Shown here: one piece after another, positions 23,433 to 34,211 of the stretch
How positions within the stretch are numbered: the first letter of the stretch is position 1
How the letters are laid out: every line of letters starts with the position of its first letter
Assembly: GCA_018902385.1 (NCBI GenBank)
Contig: JABSSW010000003.1
Location: 310,001 to 374,000, forward strand
Reading direction: 5' to 3'
Length of the DNA: 64,000 nucleotides
DNA from: Physcia stellaris
Taxonomy: Eukaryota > Ascomycota > Lecanoromycetes > Caliciales > Physciaceae
Notes under the pieces: model-generated
Databases searched by the model: none
Told to the model about the DNA's origin: nothing
What the model saw: the letters and a program-made list of their open reading frames with translations, nothing else
Program-made: the position numbers and the translations under genes

Positions 23433-25558
23433 TTGCATCATAATTACCCCCCATTTCTGCACGAAAGAATTCTTCGTCAACAGGATACCTTCAAAGATCT
23501 TATCATCACACATTTTAACCCTTGCTTACATTTGGCTGTTAAAACGCCTTATCTTTGGCTTCCTACTTTGAAGAGTAATCCTTGTTCTGACGAGAATCTG
23601 CAGCGGGAGAGGTCAAGATCGCCGCGACGTCGCTCTCGAAGCCAACGCCGTAGCCGTCGCTCGTATTCTCCTCGAAGCCGCTCGAGGAGCCGTGACGACT
23701 ATCGTAGAAGTGACCGCCGATCTCGTTCGCCCATGAGTGGTGCAGCAGGAGGCTATTCTGGGTCAGGCTACGGTCGTGGAGCACCACCACCTCCTCGAAG
23801 CTTCGAGGAACGAGCTCAAGCTAAGGAGCAAATGATGGCTTCGGTGCGGGAATCGTCACAGCAAGACCGCCGTGTCTACGTTGGCAATCTCTCTTACGAT
23901 GTTAAATGGCATCATCTTAAAGACTTCATGAGACAAGGTCCGTCATGCAAGAATCTAGTGCTTTCGCGTTTGTTCTGAGCTTATCGTGTATAGCGGGGGA
24001 GGTTCTCTTTGCCGATGTGCTATTACTTCCGAATGGAATGTCGAAGGTGGGCGCCTATACGTAGATGGCTGGTCTTTCTTGGTTTATTCTGGTTGTTGGA
24101 CGTTGGATTGACGGGTTGGGACATTGTCCGCGGGTTATGTAGGGATGCGGGTAGGTGGCGACCCGACTTGTCCGACCGTTCTTAACTAATCGTCCTCAGG
24201 ATTGTGGAATACGCAACAAGAGATCAAGCCCAACAAGCCGTGAACACCCTCAGTAACCAAAACTTGATGGGTAGACTTGTCTACGTTCGCGAAGTAAGCC
24301 ATCCTTGACCTGCTTAATCCTGCAACATGAAGAGCCTTGCAGGAACTTGTATCTTACCGCTGTGTCACAGGATCGCGAAGCCGAACCCCGTTTCACCGGA
24401 CCGCCAGCAGCTCGTGGAGGATACGAAGGAGGCCCACCCCGTGGTGGTGGCGGCTTTGGGGGCGGATATGGAGGACCTCCTGCCTCCGGCGGAGGACGTC
24501 AGATCTTCGTCAACAACGTTTGTCACATCTTCTTTCCTTGGGAGCCTGCGTAGTGAACGATATTGTTGACAAATTCTCCTAGTTGCCGTACACCGTCGGC
24601 TGGCAAGATCTGAAGGACTTGTTCCGGCAAGCTGGTATGTACATCTGTTGACTAACGTTAACAACTTCCCAAACACTTTGACGGGATTTGGTATTGACTC
24701 ACATTGAAAAATAGCACAGCAAGGAGCTGTTATTCGCGCCGATGTTCACATAGGTCACGATGGGCGGCCCAAAGGCTCCGGCATAGTTGCTTTCGAGAGT
24801 GCAGATGATGCGCGAAACGCTATCGCACAGTTCAATGGCTATGACTGGCAGGGACGTATGCTAGAGGTCCGGGAAGATCGCTTTGCTGGTCCTCCGGCCG
24901 GAGGTTATGGCGGACGTGGTGGCTTCGGCGGGGGCTTCGGTGCTCGTGGCGGCTTTGGCGGTCGAGGTGGGTTTGCCGGCGGCCGCGGAGGGTTCGGAGG
25001 AGGATATGGCCGCGGAGGCTACGGCGGAGGAGGCTACGCTGGTCCTCCTGCCGCTGCTGCCGCCGGTGCCGGTGGTTACGATGCTGGTGCTGCCGCAGCT
25101 CCACCAAATCCATTCACTGACTACGCTACCTCCGGCGGTGAGCGTAGCGAAATAATCTACGTCCGCAACGTAAGTCATCCTTGTCACCCGCGTGCTACCG
25201 TATGGCTAAATGGCGCAGCTGCCCTGGTCCACTAGCAACGAAGATCTGGTTGAGCTATTTACGACCATTGGTAAAGTCGAGCGTGCTGAGATCCAGTACG
25301 AACCCAATGGCCGCTCTCGTGGAACTGGAGTTGTGCAATTTGATAATGCTGAAAATGCCGAGACAGCAATCTGTACGATCCTCACCCTTATTATAGAATG
25401 ATCTTTCAAGCTAACGCACGACAGCCAAGTTCACCGGCTACCAGTACGGAGGACGGCCTCTTGGACTGACTTACGTCAAGTATCAGAGTGCAAACGGTGG
25501 CGATGCGATGGAAGGCGAAGAGGCAACTGGTGGCCTAACACAAGATCAGATCATGTAA
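23433..25558 (+). CDS. GBP2: Gbp2/Hrb1-like three-RRM SR/RGG protein
   Basis: This should be a shuttling poly(A)+ RNA-binding protein linking transcription, splicing quality control and mRNA export. After an Arg/Ser repeat region come RRM1 ([14 protein letters not shown]), an RGG linker, RRM2 (RQIFVNNLPYTVGW), a long Gly/Arg-rich linker (24890-25060) and RRM3 ([18 protein letters not shown]). Exons: up to 23937, 23994-24046, microexon 24143-24150, 24200-24293, 24371-24517, 24583-24634, 24716-25169, 25219-25372 and 25425-25558. The 8-nt microexon restores the conserved SKGCGIVEYA of RRM1. The start is unresolved: there is no ATG in frame before the SR repeats, so the first coding exon lies upstream, or the protein starts at ATG 23733 and lacks the SR region. 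Symbol by similarity of architecture. Confidence 0.88.
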
Positions 25559-26160
25559 TGATCTCGAGGCAACTGGCGCCTACAATCAGCGTGCATGCAG
25601 ACCTACCTGTTCCTTTCAAAAGTTATCCTTCAACTCCAGTCCTCCTTGACTCCTAGTCACATTGTTGGGCCGGACAATAAGCGACATGGCCTTCCAAGGT
25701 GGAGAAACGGCACCATTTCTGTACTTTTAGCTTCTGCTTCTCGCATGTACACCAAAATCTTGACTGGCTCTGCTCATCTTCTAGATAGTGCGGGATAGAA
25801 TGGAAACAAAAGCGTTTTATGCCTGTCTGTGTCAGCATTGCTGGACGTGGTCGTGCGCTCTTCATATGATTCAAGAACGAAGGCTCAGCCCGACCACCGA
25901 ATTCCTGCCGTCCTGACAGGCTAATATGACCATTCGATATCTTACTATCATTTGGCAGGCATTACCTATACTGAAATAACACTGATCGAATACGTTAAGG
26001 TGCCGATCAGAGATATACCAATGAAGTTTTCATTATGAACAAGCCAGCCCACCATGTCCCGACGAAGCTATAGAGGACCTATCCCATTAAGGACAGTCTC
26101 GATCGTTCATGATTTTTGGCCAAATCCTATATACAACTTTTCACAATTCACCTCTCCGGC
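25559..26160. other. Convergent intergenic region
   Basis: A 0.6-kb spacer lies between the stops of the Gbp2-like gene and CMR1. It holds the 3' ends only, as far as I can see. Confidence 0.4.
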
Positions 26161-27818
26161 TCACATCCAGAGACACAATTTCCCACTCGCTGACCCTGCG
26201 GCCACCCAATCGTTGCTTGGATGGAACTGCGCAACAGCTGGCACAGCCGTTATACCATCTCCACCCAATTGCGCAAGCTGCTCGCCTTTGAGGTATAAAT
26301 ATCCACAAAGCGGTTCATATTCCCAATCACGAACCGCTGGACCGAGTCTGAAGGGTTCAGTTGCCACTGCGCTCTCAGACTACGTCACCCATCAGCCAAG
26401 CCGTCAAAACTCAAGCCAGAAACGAGAAACAGCAGCAATACTCACATGGTAACCCATCGTCCAGTCTGATTGTTGTGCCTCACAATCGTACTCGGCTCCA
26501 TCTCCCTCTCTCCCAATTTATGCCCCGCACTCCACCCTCCCATCCCCTCAAAAGTATGTATCTTGATCGTATCATCGTAGCTCGCCGTCGCGACCTGGCC
26601 CGCACTGTTAAACGCCGCGTGGCTGACACTGAGCCGCGACTCGTGCTCGCCCACCAGCGCCGGCAACTGCGCTCCCTTCCTCCCACCCAGTTTCCGCAGA
26701 TCCCACACCCGCATGAACCGATCCAAGCTCGCCGTAGCCACGAAATGCGGATTCCCCGGGTGCAGACTGAAGCCGCCTATCTTCTTCTCGGATAGCTCCC
26801 AGATCTCCGTGTCTTTGGAGCGGGTATCCGTGCGCCCGACATGCCCGTCGAGGCGCGAGAAGTAAAGCATATGCGGATTCGAAGGGTCGACCTCAACGCC
26901 TGAGAGGGGTTCGTCGAGGGAGGTGTCTGTGGGGGCGTAGATCTCGGTGGAGGTGGATGTGTGCAGGTCGAGGAGGCGGAGGGAGGAGTCGTAGGAGGAA
27001 GTGTACAGATGAGATGGATTGATGGGGGAGAACTGGAAGGAAGAGATGGTGCGCGTGTGCAGATGAAAGGAGGTGATGTTCGGTTGGGGGTCTTCTTCCT
27101 CTTCATCCTCGTCAGGCTCCTCTTCTTTCTTGACGCCATTCTCGGACTTGGTGGTTACGTTTTGTTGCGAGCCGTCGAAGATGCCGAGATTACCCATCTT
27201 GTCGCCTGCGAAGACGAGGGGCTTTTCGACGACGGGATGGAAGCCCAGGGAATAAATTCGCTCCGGGGTGATTTTGATCCGGTTGGGCTCGAAGCCGTCG
27301 TAGAGCTCTAATCCGCTCATCTTCTCGCGCAATGATCGGAGCTCTTTATCCGTCGTCTCTTTGACCTCTTGCTCCCCGAATGTCCGATTGTATGGCTCTG
27401 CGCCTCGATTGACGACGTCCACAAGGAAATTCTCGCTCTTGTCCCAATCTTTCCCTGCAACGACCGCGTCACTCAGGTTCAGATCGCCTGAGAATCTTTG
27501 TCGTTTCGCTCTCGCCGCTTCCTGAACGGCGACATACTCGTCCTCTGCTTTTCTTTTGGCGACCTCGCTGTCCGCGGTCAAGCCGGCAAGTCGTGAGGAT
27601 GTTCTTCGGGGCAGGATCTCCTCTTTGACTTTCGCGGCAGGGGCTTTCCTTTTGTGTGTCGTCGCGGGTTTGCTGGGCGGCTTAGAGACGGGCTTTGGGC
27701 CCAGGCCGGCGGAGCGCGCATCGAGGGCGAGTTGCTTGAGGAGGTTGTCACGTTGGGCGATGTTCGCTTGTCGCTGCTTTTCGTATTCGCTGAGTTCAGT
27801 AGGCTCTTTCTTCGCCAT
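26161..27818 (-). CDS. CMR1: DNA damage-binding WD40 protein Cmr1
   Basis: Cmr1 (WDR76 family) binds UV-damaged and nucleosomal DNA and gathers in the intranuclear quality-control compartment. Exon 1 is 27818-26446, exon 2 26379-26161, with a 66-nt intron. The N-terminus has the family opening [16 protein letters not shown] and [11 protein letters not shown]; the WD repeats follow, including [32 protein letters not shown] and [12 protein letters not shown]. Across the intron the frame continues as WVTILRAQW and [13 protein letters not shown], but the last blade ([18 protein letters not shown] through LCLWM) lies one base out of frame, near 26295. One missing G would explain it, giving 530 aa; otherwise the protein ends about 12 residues later. 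The start is the ATG at 27818; the open frame further upstream has no ATG. Confidence 0.92.
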
Positions 27819-28029
27819 TGTTGAGATACCGTAAAGGAGCCTGGAGGGTGTTGGTGCAGAGCTAGATAGGATACTCGAGGACAATTGATTTTTATAGATT
27901 TCGTCACGTCAAGGCGCGTTCCAGATCCAGATCTCGCGATGGGCGGGAGCGAACCGTGATGGGCTTGGCGCTAATTCTCGAAACTGCCCGGTATCTAAAT
28001 AATCGTTTGCAGATTTGTCCTCTGTAGCG
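27819..28029. promoter_or_regulatory. Short bidirectional promoter CMR1 / Mtf2-like
   Basis: Only 211 bp separate the two divergent start codons, so the two genes must share a compact promoter. I name no factor site. Confidence 0.6.
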
Positions 28030-29469
28030 ATGGTATCTAAGGCCAATGTACTGGTCCATCAGCCTATCCTTGTCCCTTTCCTCTATCAAACACGCACATT
28101 ACGCTCCCAGACTCTGCAAAGACCGCAGAGACAGCGCTGCCAACAGCAAGCCCGTCGCCTTTTCTCCACATCAAGATGCCGACTTGCAGGCTTCGACCCG
28201 ATACCCTTCGAGTCCCTCACCGACGAGCCTCGTGCCGGAGATGAAGAAGAAAACCATCGCCGCCCCGGCCACTTCAATTCCTCCACTCCTCCTTCCCGCT
28301 CCTCTCGCGACAGCACGATAACGGCCTCCGAGCAAGCCATCTTCGACCGCATCTTCGCCGACATAGCCTCCTCAAAACGAAGCTCCTCGGAAGCTGTCGT
28401 AGACGAAGAGAGCGAAAATGCCGCCGAATCCTTCGAAGATCTTAATACCATCTTCAACAAAGCGATCGACGACCAAAAGCGTCCCGAGCGCCGCGAGAAG
28501 CCGGGTTCTACTCCCAAGAACGTGCCCTGGACGCCCTTCGTCAAAGACATCCCCGGCCTCGGGTCCTACACCGGCGATGCGCATGACAAGACCGGCTGGG
28601 GCCAGCCAGGGAAGATCGGCTCCGACGACGTGAGCGATCTGGCCGAGGCACACAAGCAGTACCGCACGCGGATCGAGCGCATGCTAAGCGCAGCGAAGAC
28701 CGACGTGGAAGTATGGGCAGTTCTTGAAAGCGAAGTCTTCAGCCTCGTGCACGAGCTCAACGCCCGCATCAAAGAAGCCGAGAAAGCGAAAAAGAAGAAG
28801 AGAAAGCCGCGCAAAGAAGCTCCAGATCCAGCGTCCCCGAAGAACCCAACAGCAGAAGAAGAACCCAGCAAACCACCCACCCTGAAACCTTCCCTCCGCG
28901 CCTCCCTCACCCCGCAATCCCTCCCCCGCACCGCCCTCCTCTCCCTCCTCAGCACCGAATACCCCCTCTACCTAACCCACGCCTCCCGCCTCCTCCGCAA
29001 CTCCTTCCCGACCTCGCCCTACGCGCTGCACCTCCTCGCGCACGTCCGGCGTCTCGGTCCCATCTCTTACGTCCTCGGCGCCTCCACCGCCCTCTTCAAC
29101 GAGACCTTACTCTCGCTCTGGAGACAGGAGGCAGATCTGCACGGGATGGCGGATCTGTTGGACGAGATGGGCAAGCAGGGCGTTGAGAGTAACGAGGTCA
29201 CGGTGCGGTTCCTCACGTGGCTGAGGATTGTTAGGCAGGAGGAGATGGAGGGGGCGGCTGGGGAATGGAGGAGGATGTGGTGGCGGATGGGGCCTGTGGA
29301 TGAGGGGTGGAGGAGGGTGGCGGATGGGTTGGAGAAGTGCGTCCGCGAGGTGAGTGCTAGGGAGGTGGAGAGGGGCGAGGTGATGGAAGAGGAGGGGGAA
29401 GAGGATGAAGGGGGTAAGGGCTCGGTGAAGGTGAGGAAGGTCCTGCTAAGGGAAAAAGGGGTTCTATAG
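28030..29469 (+). CDS. Mtf2-like mitochondrial protein
   Basis: A single exon of 479 aa starts at ATG 28030. Residues 1-55 are Arg/Gln-rich and hydroxylated with few acids (ARRLFSTSRC), a clear mitochondrial presequence. A Ser/Glu-rich stretch follows, then WTPFVKDIPGLGSYTG and a helical region with MLSAAKTDVEVWAVLESEVFSLV, which I recognise from the fungal Mtf2-like C-terminal family; yeast Mtf2/Nam1 couples mitochondrial transcription to translation. A Lys-rich segment (EAEKAKKKKRKPRK) separates it from a helical C-terminal half with PPR-like leucine spacing. The tail from about residue 440 is Glu/Gly-rich. The coding strand is C-rich from 28850 to 29100 and G-rich from 29150 to 29450. The family is inferred from one motif region; the organelle is well supported. 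Confidence 0.75.
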   Translation: MVSKANVLVHQPILVPFLYQTRTLRSQTLQRPQRQRCQQQARRLFSTSRCRLAGFDPIPFESLTDEPRAGDEEENHRRPGHFNSSTPPSRSSRDSTITASEQAIFDRIFADIASSKRSSSEAVVDEESENAAESFEDLNTIFNKAIDDQKRPERREKPGSTPKNVPWTPFVKDIPGLGSYTGDAHDKTGWGQPGKIGSDDVSDLAEAHKQYRTRIERMLSAAKTDVEVWAVLESEVFSLVHELNARIKEAEKAKKKKRKPRKEAPDPASPKNPTAEEEPSKPPTLKPSLRASLTPQSLPRTALLSLLSTEYPLYLTHASRLLRNSFPTSPYALHLLAHVRRLGPISYVLGASTALFNETLLSLWRQEADLHGMADLLDEMGKQGVESNEVTVRFLTWLRIVRQEEMEGAAGEWRRMWWRMGPVDEGWRRVADGLEKCVREVSAREVERGEVMEEEGEEDEGGKGSVKVRKVLLREKGVL

Positions 29470-29968
29470 GGAGGCGTAGAACTAGAATTGTACTATGTCA
29501 GTACGTAAGATTACAAATTGAAGTGAACATATACCGTTCTTTGGTGCATTACCCTTCATTCAGAAGCAGTGTTTTCTACTGTAGATCTCACGGAACAACG
29601 TAGGATAGAGGTAAGGAGGTAAATGTTTCACACAAGACGGTTCTATTATATCAACTTCTCAAATCGAAAATGCGCTATCGATGCAGGAACCTTGATTCCT
29701 CCCCGTTACACACTTGTCCTGACGCCTTCGCTATGCACAAAGCCTCTGAACACATAGCGCGATGTTAACCACAATTGTTGAACAAGTCTCTCGCACTCGC
29801 CGCTGCGCGAAATGTCTTCCACCTTCTTGCTCGGAATTTTCATTTCTGGTCTGCAGCGACGTATCATACTCCGTGACCCTACTTCTCTAGAATTCGTACA
29901 TCTGTTAAAGAATGATGCAGTACAACAGTCTTATGCGAATTTTGCCTCTTTTAAGGATGTAGAAAGAG
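29470..29968. other. Convergent intergenic region
   Basis: A 0.5-kb spacer lies between the stops of the Mtf2-like gene and the DNA methyltransferase. No feature is supported. Confidence 0.4.
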
Positions 29969-32900
29969 CTATGGGTATTCATCACCACTCTGTGCTCTTT
30001 CTTTTCGTATTTCGATAATCGTATCAGTCCTTCTAACAGTTACTTCCGAGGTTGTAGTCGTTTCGCGTGTGACAACCCTACTGAAGGATGAGCTGCCGGA
30101 TTTCTCGTCCGGATCAGACTGTTCCGTCTCGGAGATACCAAGAGGATCCGGGGTATCCGTGACATCTCTGGTCCTAGATGAAGTCTCTATCGTCCGGGGT
30201 GCCACTTTTGGAATAACCACAGCTAGAGTCGTGGTACGACGGGGAATTTCTAAATCGTGCGCAAATTGCTTCCCAGCTTCTTTTACAACATCGTCTGAAT
30301 TATCCAACCAGGCCTTGCGAAGCGCTACGCCCAAAGCCAGAGCGACGGGACGAGCAACACTGTTGCCTATAATTTTCCATTGCATCATAGGGGCCCCGAC
30401 TATGACTTCATGATCCGGAAATCCCTGGGCTCTTCGTGCTTCCATGATGGTTATTGGCCGGTCGGCCTCCCAGTGAACCCATTGGCCAGAAATCCCATCC
30501 TCTGGCGCGCATGCTGTTGTTACTGTCGGTAAAAGGCCATCAGGGAAGACTCTTTTCCAGGCTCTCGACTTCTCCGTTCCGCGAAATGATTGCTCCCAGC
30601 TCCAGGCCTTCATCTGCGTTTCCGCTTGCCAGCCCAGGTTCGCGGACTTAACAAAGGCCATACCTCGAGGGTGTTTGGGAATATTGCATATCCGCGTCTG
30701 ATTGATAGAGGAAATATGTCGCGTGTTTCGATGATCGGGGAATGGAATACAATCCACCTTGCCATCTATATTGAAAGGAAGATCTCTTGTGGCTTCTTTG
30801 ATGGACACGTACTTGAAAGGCGTTGCGCCCCAGTATCGCTCGCCAAGGGGTAACCCATTGGCCGTCTTACCTAGCGCCCTGCTTTTGACGTGTCCCGGAT
30901 GTGAATGGGATTGAGGTGGATCTGGCATAGGCGCTAGGCCTGGCGCAGCGATGGATATGAATATCCTGGTACGACTTTGGGGACATCCGAAACTCCAAGC
31001 ATCTAGAATGAATGGGCGAGCTTGATACCCTAATCCAACAAGAGCGCAGAGCACCTGGGCAAAGACATTTGCATTCTTATCTTTCGGTCCACACTTAGCC
31101 ATTCCCAAAACATTCTCGAGCAAAGCGTACTTCGGTCTGTAAAAATCGACGAAAGATACGACGGACGCGACCATAGAGATGTTGATCAGACTTTTATCGG
31201 TGCCCTTTTTGAGATTGGACTGAGAGAAGCCTTGACAAGGAGAGCCGGCTGCTATAAATTCGACTTCGCCTGACTGAGCTATGAGATTGCCCTTGGTATC
31301 TTTGCCTCTCATAGCCTGGCTCAGATAATCGTTGACGGATCCGTAATAAAGTTTGATGTCATCATGAGGATCGGCGTTGGCGTTATAAGTGTGGATTGCT
31401 TGTGGGAAATAATCTACGGCCCATTTCATTTCAAGTGCGCCTCCTTCTTCTAGACCTCGTCCGAAGCTTCCTCCACCACAGAAGATGTCGAGGCCTCTTA
31501 GTTTTGGACGCGGAGTTATTGATGAAGGGTCATAGCCTTGCTTCAGAGACAGTGACCACGGCGTTGTCAGTGGCACAAGATCAGCCTCGATTGTTTCGGA
31601 GTTTTCACATGAAGTGATGTAGTAGAAGTCGCCAACTCCATCTCTACAATATGGCACAGGAATCCTGCCCCCTTTGCGATCCTCTATGGTATAGAAACGG
31701 ACATGACACGGTCGACAAACAACTGATGTCGAAACTCTTTCGATTCTTGAGGTGTAGACGAGCTCGTTGGGGGCGGCATCTTGATCTCCATAGCTGGTTC
31801 GCCGTGCTAATCTTCGAATGCGGATTTCGTGACTTGATTCAAGATGCTCAACAATCTCAACAGGCTCCAGTGTGCTATTAGATTTCGAATGGGCGTTCCC
31901 CACAAGATAAGTCGTTCCGATAGAGTAATCCTCAGTCTTTCTACTTTTAGGGGCAGTGCAAATACAGTCAAAGTCGGAAGTTTTCAGGGTGACCCAAGCC
32001 GAGTCCGCCTCCTTGTATTTCTGCCGTACAAAAAAGTCGGCGTTTGGGGTATCGGCGCTGCCGAAGAATGCAACTCTAGGCTTAGAAACGATCTCATGGG
32101 CGTAGATCGGCTTGTCGCCGCAATTGCAATGATCGCTCAGAAAAAGCTCATTCTCGAACGGATATCTCATGCTCTGGCACGCGGTATCCGATGCACGATA
32201 AAGCCAGATCAAGCTCATTTGAACGCCTCGTTTCGACTGTCTTGCGCCTTGCACAAAGCCGTACCATAGAGATTGCGTTGATTTCCATTCGGTCTGACTA
32301 TCGCTCTTGATAGCAACGACGTCACCAATCTGGACCGTTTGTCGCTCTTCTCCGGACGGGCTATGTGGATCTTCTACCTCACTGACTTCTCGCCCAAATT
32401 GACTGACAGGTCGAAAGCTTGTTGAGGGGCTGCTTATTGAGTATGAACGCTTTTGACTTGAAGTCGAAGGATGCTGTACGTCAAGAAATTTGGCCCAAGG
32501 TAAGTGTCTAAAACACTCGTAAACAAACGGTGTGACCACGGTTTTCGGACGCGAGGTTGATTCCAAAAGTTTTGCATGATTAGTAGTAGCGATTGCCTCG
32601 AACGTCTTGATTTGCTTTGTCTGCCTGGGTACTGCGTTCATGGCGAACGGATCAATCTCACCCCAAAGAGGATGCAGAGTGTATTTGTTTCCCAACAGCG
32701 CTGCCTGATTGTACAGAAATTCGGCATGCGCTGCAACGATGCGCCGAAAGTCATTATCACCGTAGGTCTTGAGCCATTGCTGAAAAACCATGTCCGGGTC
32801 GTGAGTGCGTTTTAACCATATACAAAATTGTTCTCGGAGCTGGATCAAGGATACTTGATTGTGCTTGTTCATGTAATCAACCAGATGCTTAGCGAGATCC

Positions 32901-33676
32901 GCGATCCAGAGAAATGGTTCGTGGTATCGTTTATATTCCGCCGAAGGTCGACGTAAGCAATACCAAAGATTCAACTTTTCACTAGCTTTTGACTGGATCC
33001 AGACTGAGGAGCCCACCGTATGCCAATTGATATCCTCAAATCCGCCAATGGAGAAATTAGTGCATGGAACTTTCTCAACGTATTCTCTATGCTGTCCATG
33101 GCAGACAAACCCGTCAAAAACCCATTGGGAACTTCCTCTACGGTCAACTTCATGGATTGACATAAGCTCATTCGCCCTGACTTTTTCTTCGAGCCCATCA
33201 AGTCGAAAGTTTTTTACGGCCGTATGACGACGGTAAATGCTGAAATCGTCCAGGTCTAGGGCGAGAAATTCTTCTCCTTGGAAAGACTGTCGAGCACTAT
33301 CCTGCGCTTCACTTCCAGCCTGTTCCTATGAGCTAAATCCAAATTTACTCGAAATGTAAGTCATTTTACTTACCAGGCCATTTTCCAAGACGTCTTTTTC
33401 CGAGTTGACTTTGGGGCCAGCTTGCTCATCATAAGTCTTGTACAGAGAGCTCGGGTAAATCAAGCCAGGCAATCTGACTCCAATTACAACCTGAGGCTTC
33501 AGTGTCTTCTTGGTACTGTCAAGGAGGCCTGCGTCGTCACAGATAAGATTAGGACATTCCTCGTCGCTGCTCGATCCATCCTTCGAAGAATGAGAACGCT
33601 TTCTCTTTCGCGGATTTAATACTGAGGTGGACCCGTCGTCTCGAATACAGTTGTTGAAGCTCGGGTGCGAAGTCAT
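29969..33676 (-). CDS. dim-2: DIM-2-like DNA (cytosine-5) methyltransferase
   Basis: The protein should be a maintenance and de novo 5-methylcytosine writer of the fungal DIM-2/DNMT1-related class, acting in heterochromatin. Exon 1 is 33676-33374; the main exon runs to 29969; about 1213 aa if the in-frame acceptor at 33308 is used. The order is: basic Ser-rich N-terminus, a region before the BAH domains, BAH modules (VQIGDVVAIKSD, then TTYLVGNAHSKSN), and the catalytic domain. Catalytic motifs are motif I DIFCGGGSFGRGLE, motif IV GSPCQGFSQSN (nucleophile Cys about residue 792, codon 31237-31235), motif VI ENVLGM, motif VIII QSRTRIF, motif IX with LPTVTTACAPEDG and motif X GNSVARPVALALG. All key residues are present. 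A Ser/Thr/Glu-rich tail of about 110 residues follows motif X. The N-terminal splice is the weak point. Confidence 0.92.
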
Positions 33677-34211
33677 TGCTCGAAAGAAGTTGGTTCACAA
33701 TTTTGAGACTCAAGTGCTCAATGCCATGTAGCTGCTGATCATGCTGTAGAAATATGCTAGCGCATTCGAGTTGTCATGTCTTAAGCTTCTTTTGAATCTT
33801 GAAATCGAATAGCGATGCAGCAAGTCATTACAAAGGAGGGTAAGTATTGAAAGAGTGTGCGATGCAAAGGCAAAAGCGAAGAATGCGAAGTGATTTCTGA
33901 ATTGGTAAGTGAAAGTTCGCGATCCAAGGCAACGCGTTCTGGCACGGGAACCTGTAGCTCCTCGGGTACTCCGGCCCGAGTGTTTCTCCGAGGCGCACCC
34001 TCTTCGTTAGACAGGGATAGAAGCCGCAGTAGATGGCTGTAGCATTATTGCGAGCATGAGATGGGAGTTGATTGCTCCTACCCGCTTGTCAGGATGATTG
34101 TAGAGGCAGTAAACCAATAGAAGGGAAGTCCCCAAGCACTAGGAAGGAGATTCTGGACCTACCCCCATGGCTTTCCTCAATCACTCGATAAATAAAACAG
34201 TAAAGTCGTCA
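33677..34211. promoter_or_regulatory. Upstream region of the DIM-2-like gene
   Basis: This 0.5-kb stretch separates the methyltransferase start from the VAC14 stop, both minus strand, so it should hold the methyltransferase promoter and the VAC14 3' end. No gene is supported in it. Confidence 0.45.

Noticed and set aside
30069-32815. Plus-strand open frames inside the methyltransferase gene
   Set aside because: They lie antisense to conserved catalytic and BAH motifs and have no family resemblance.
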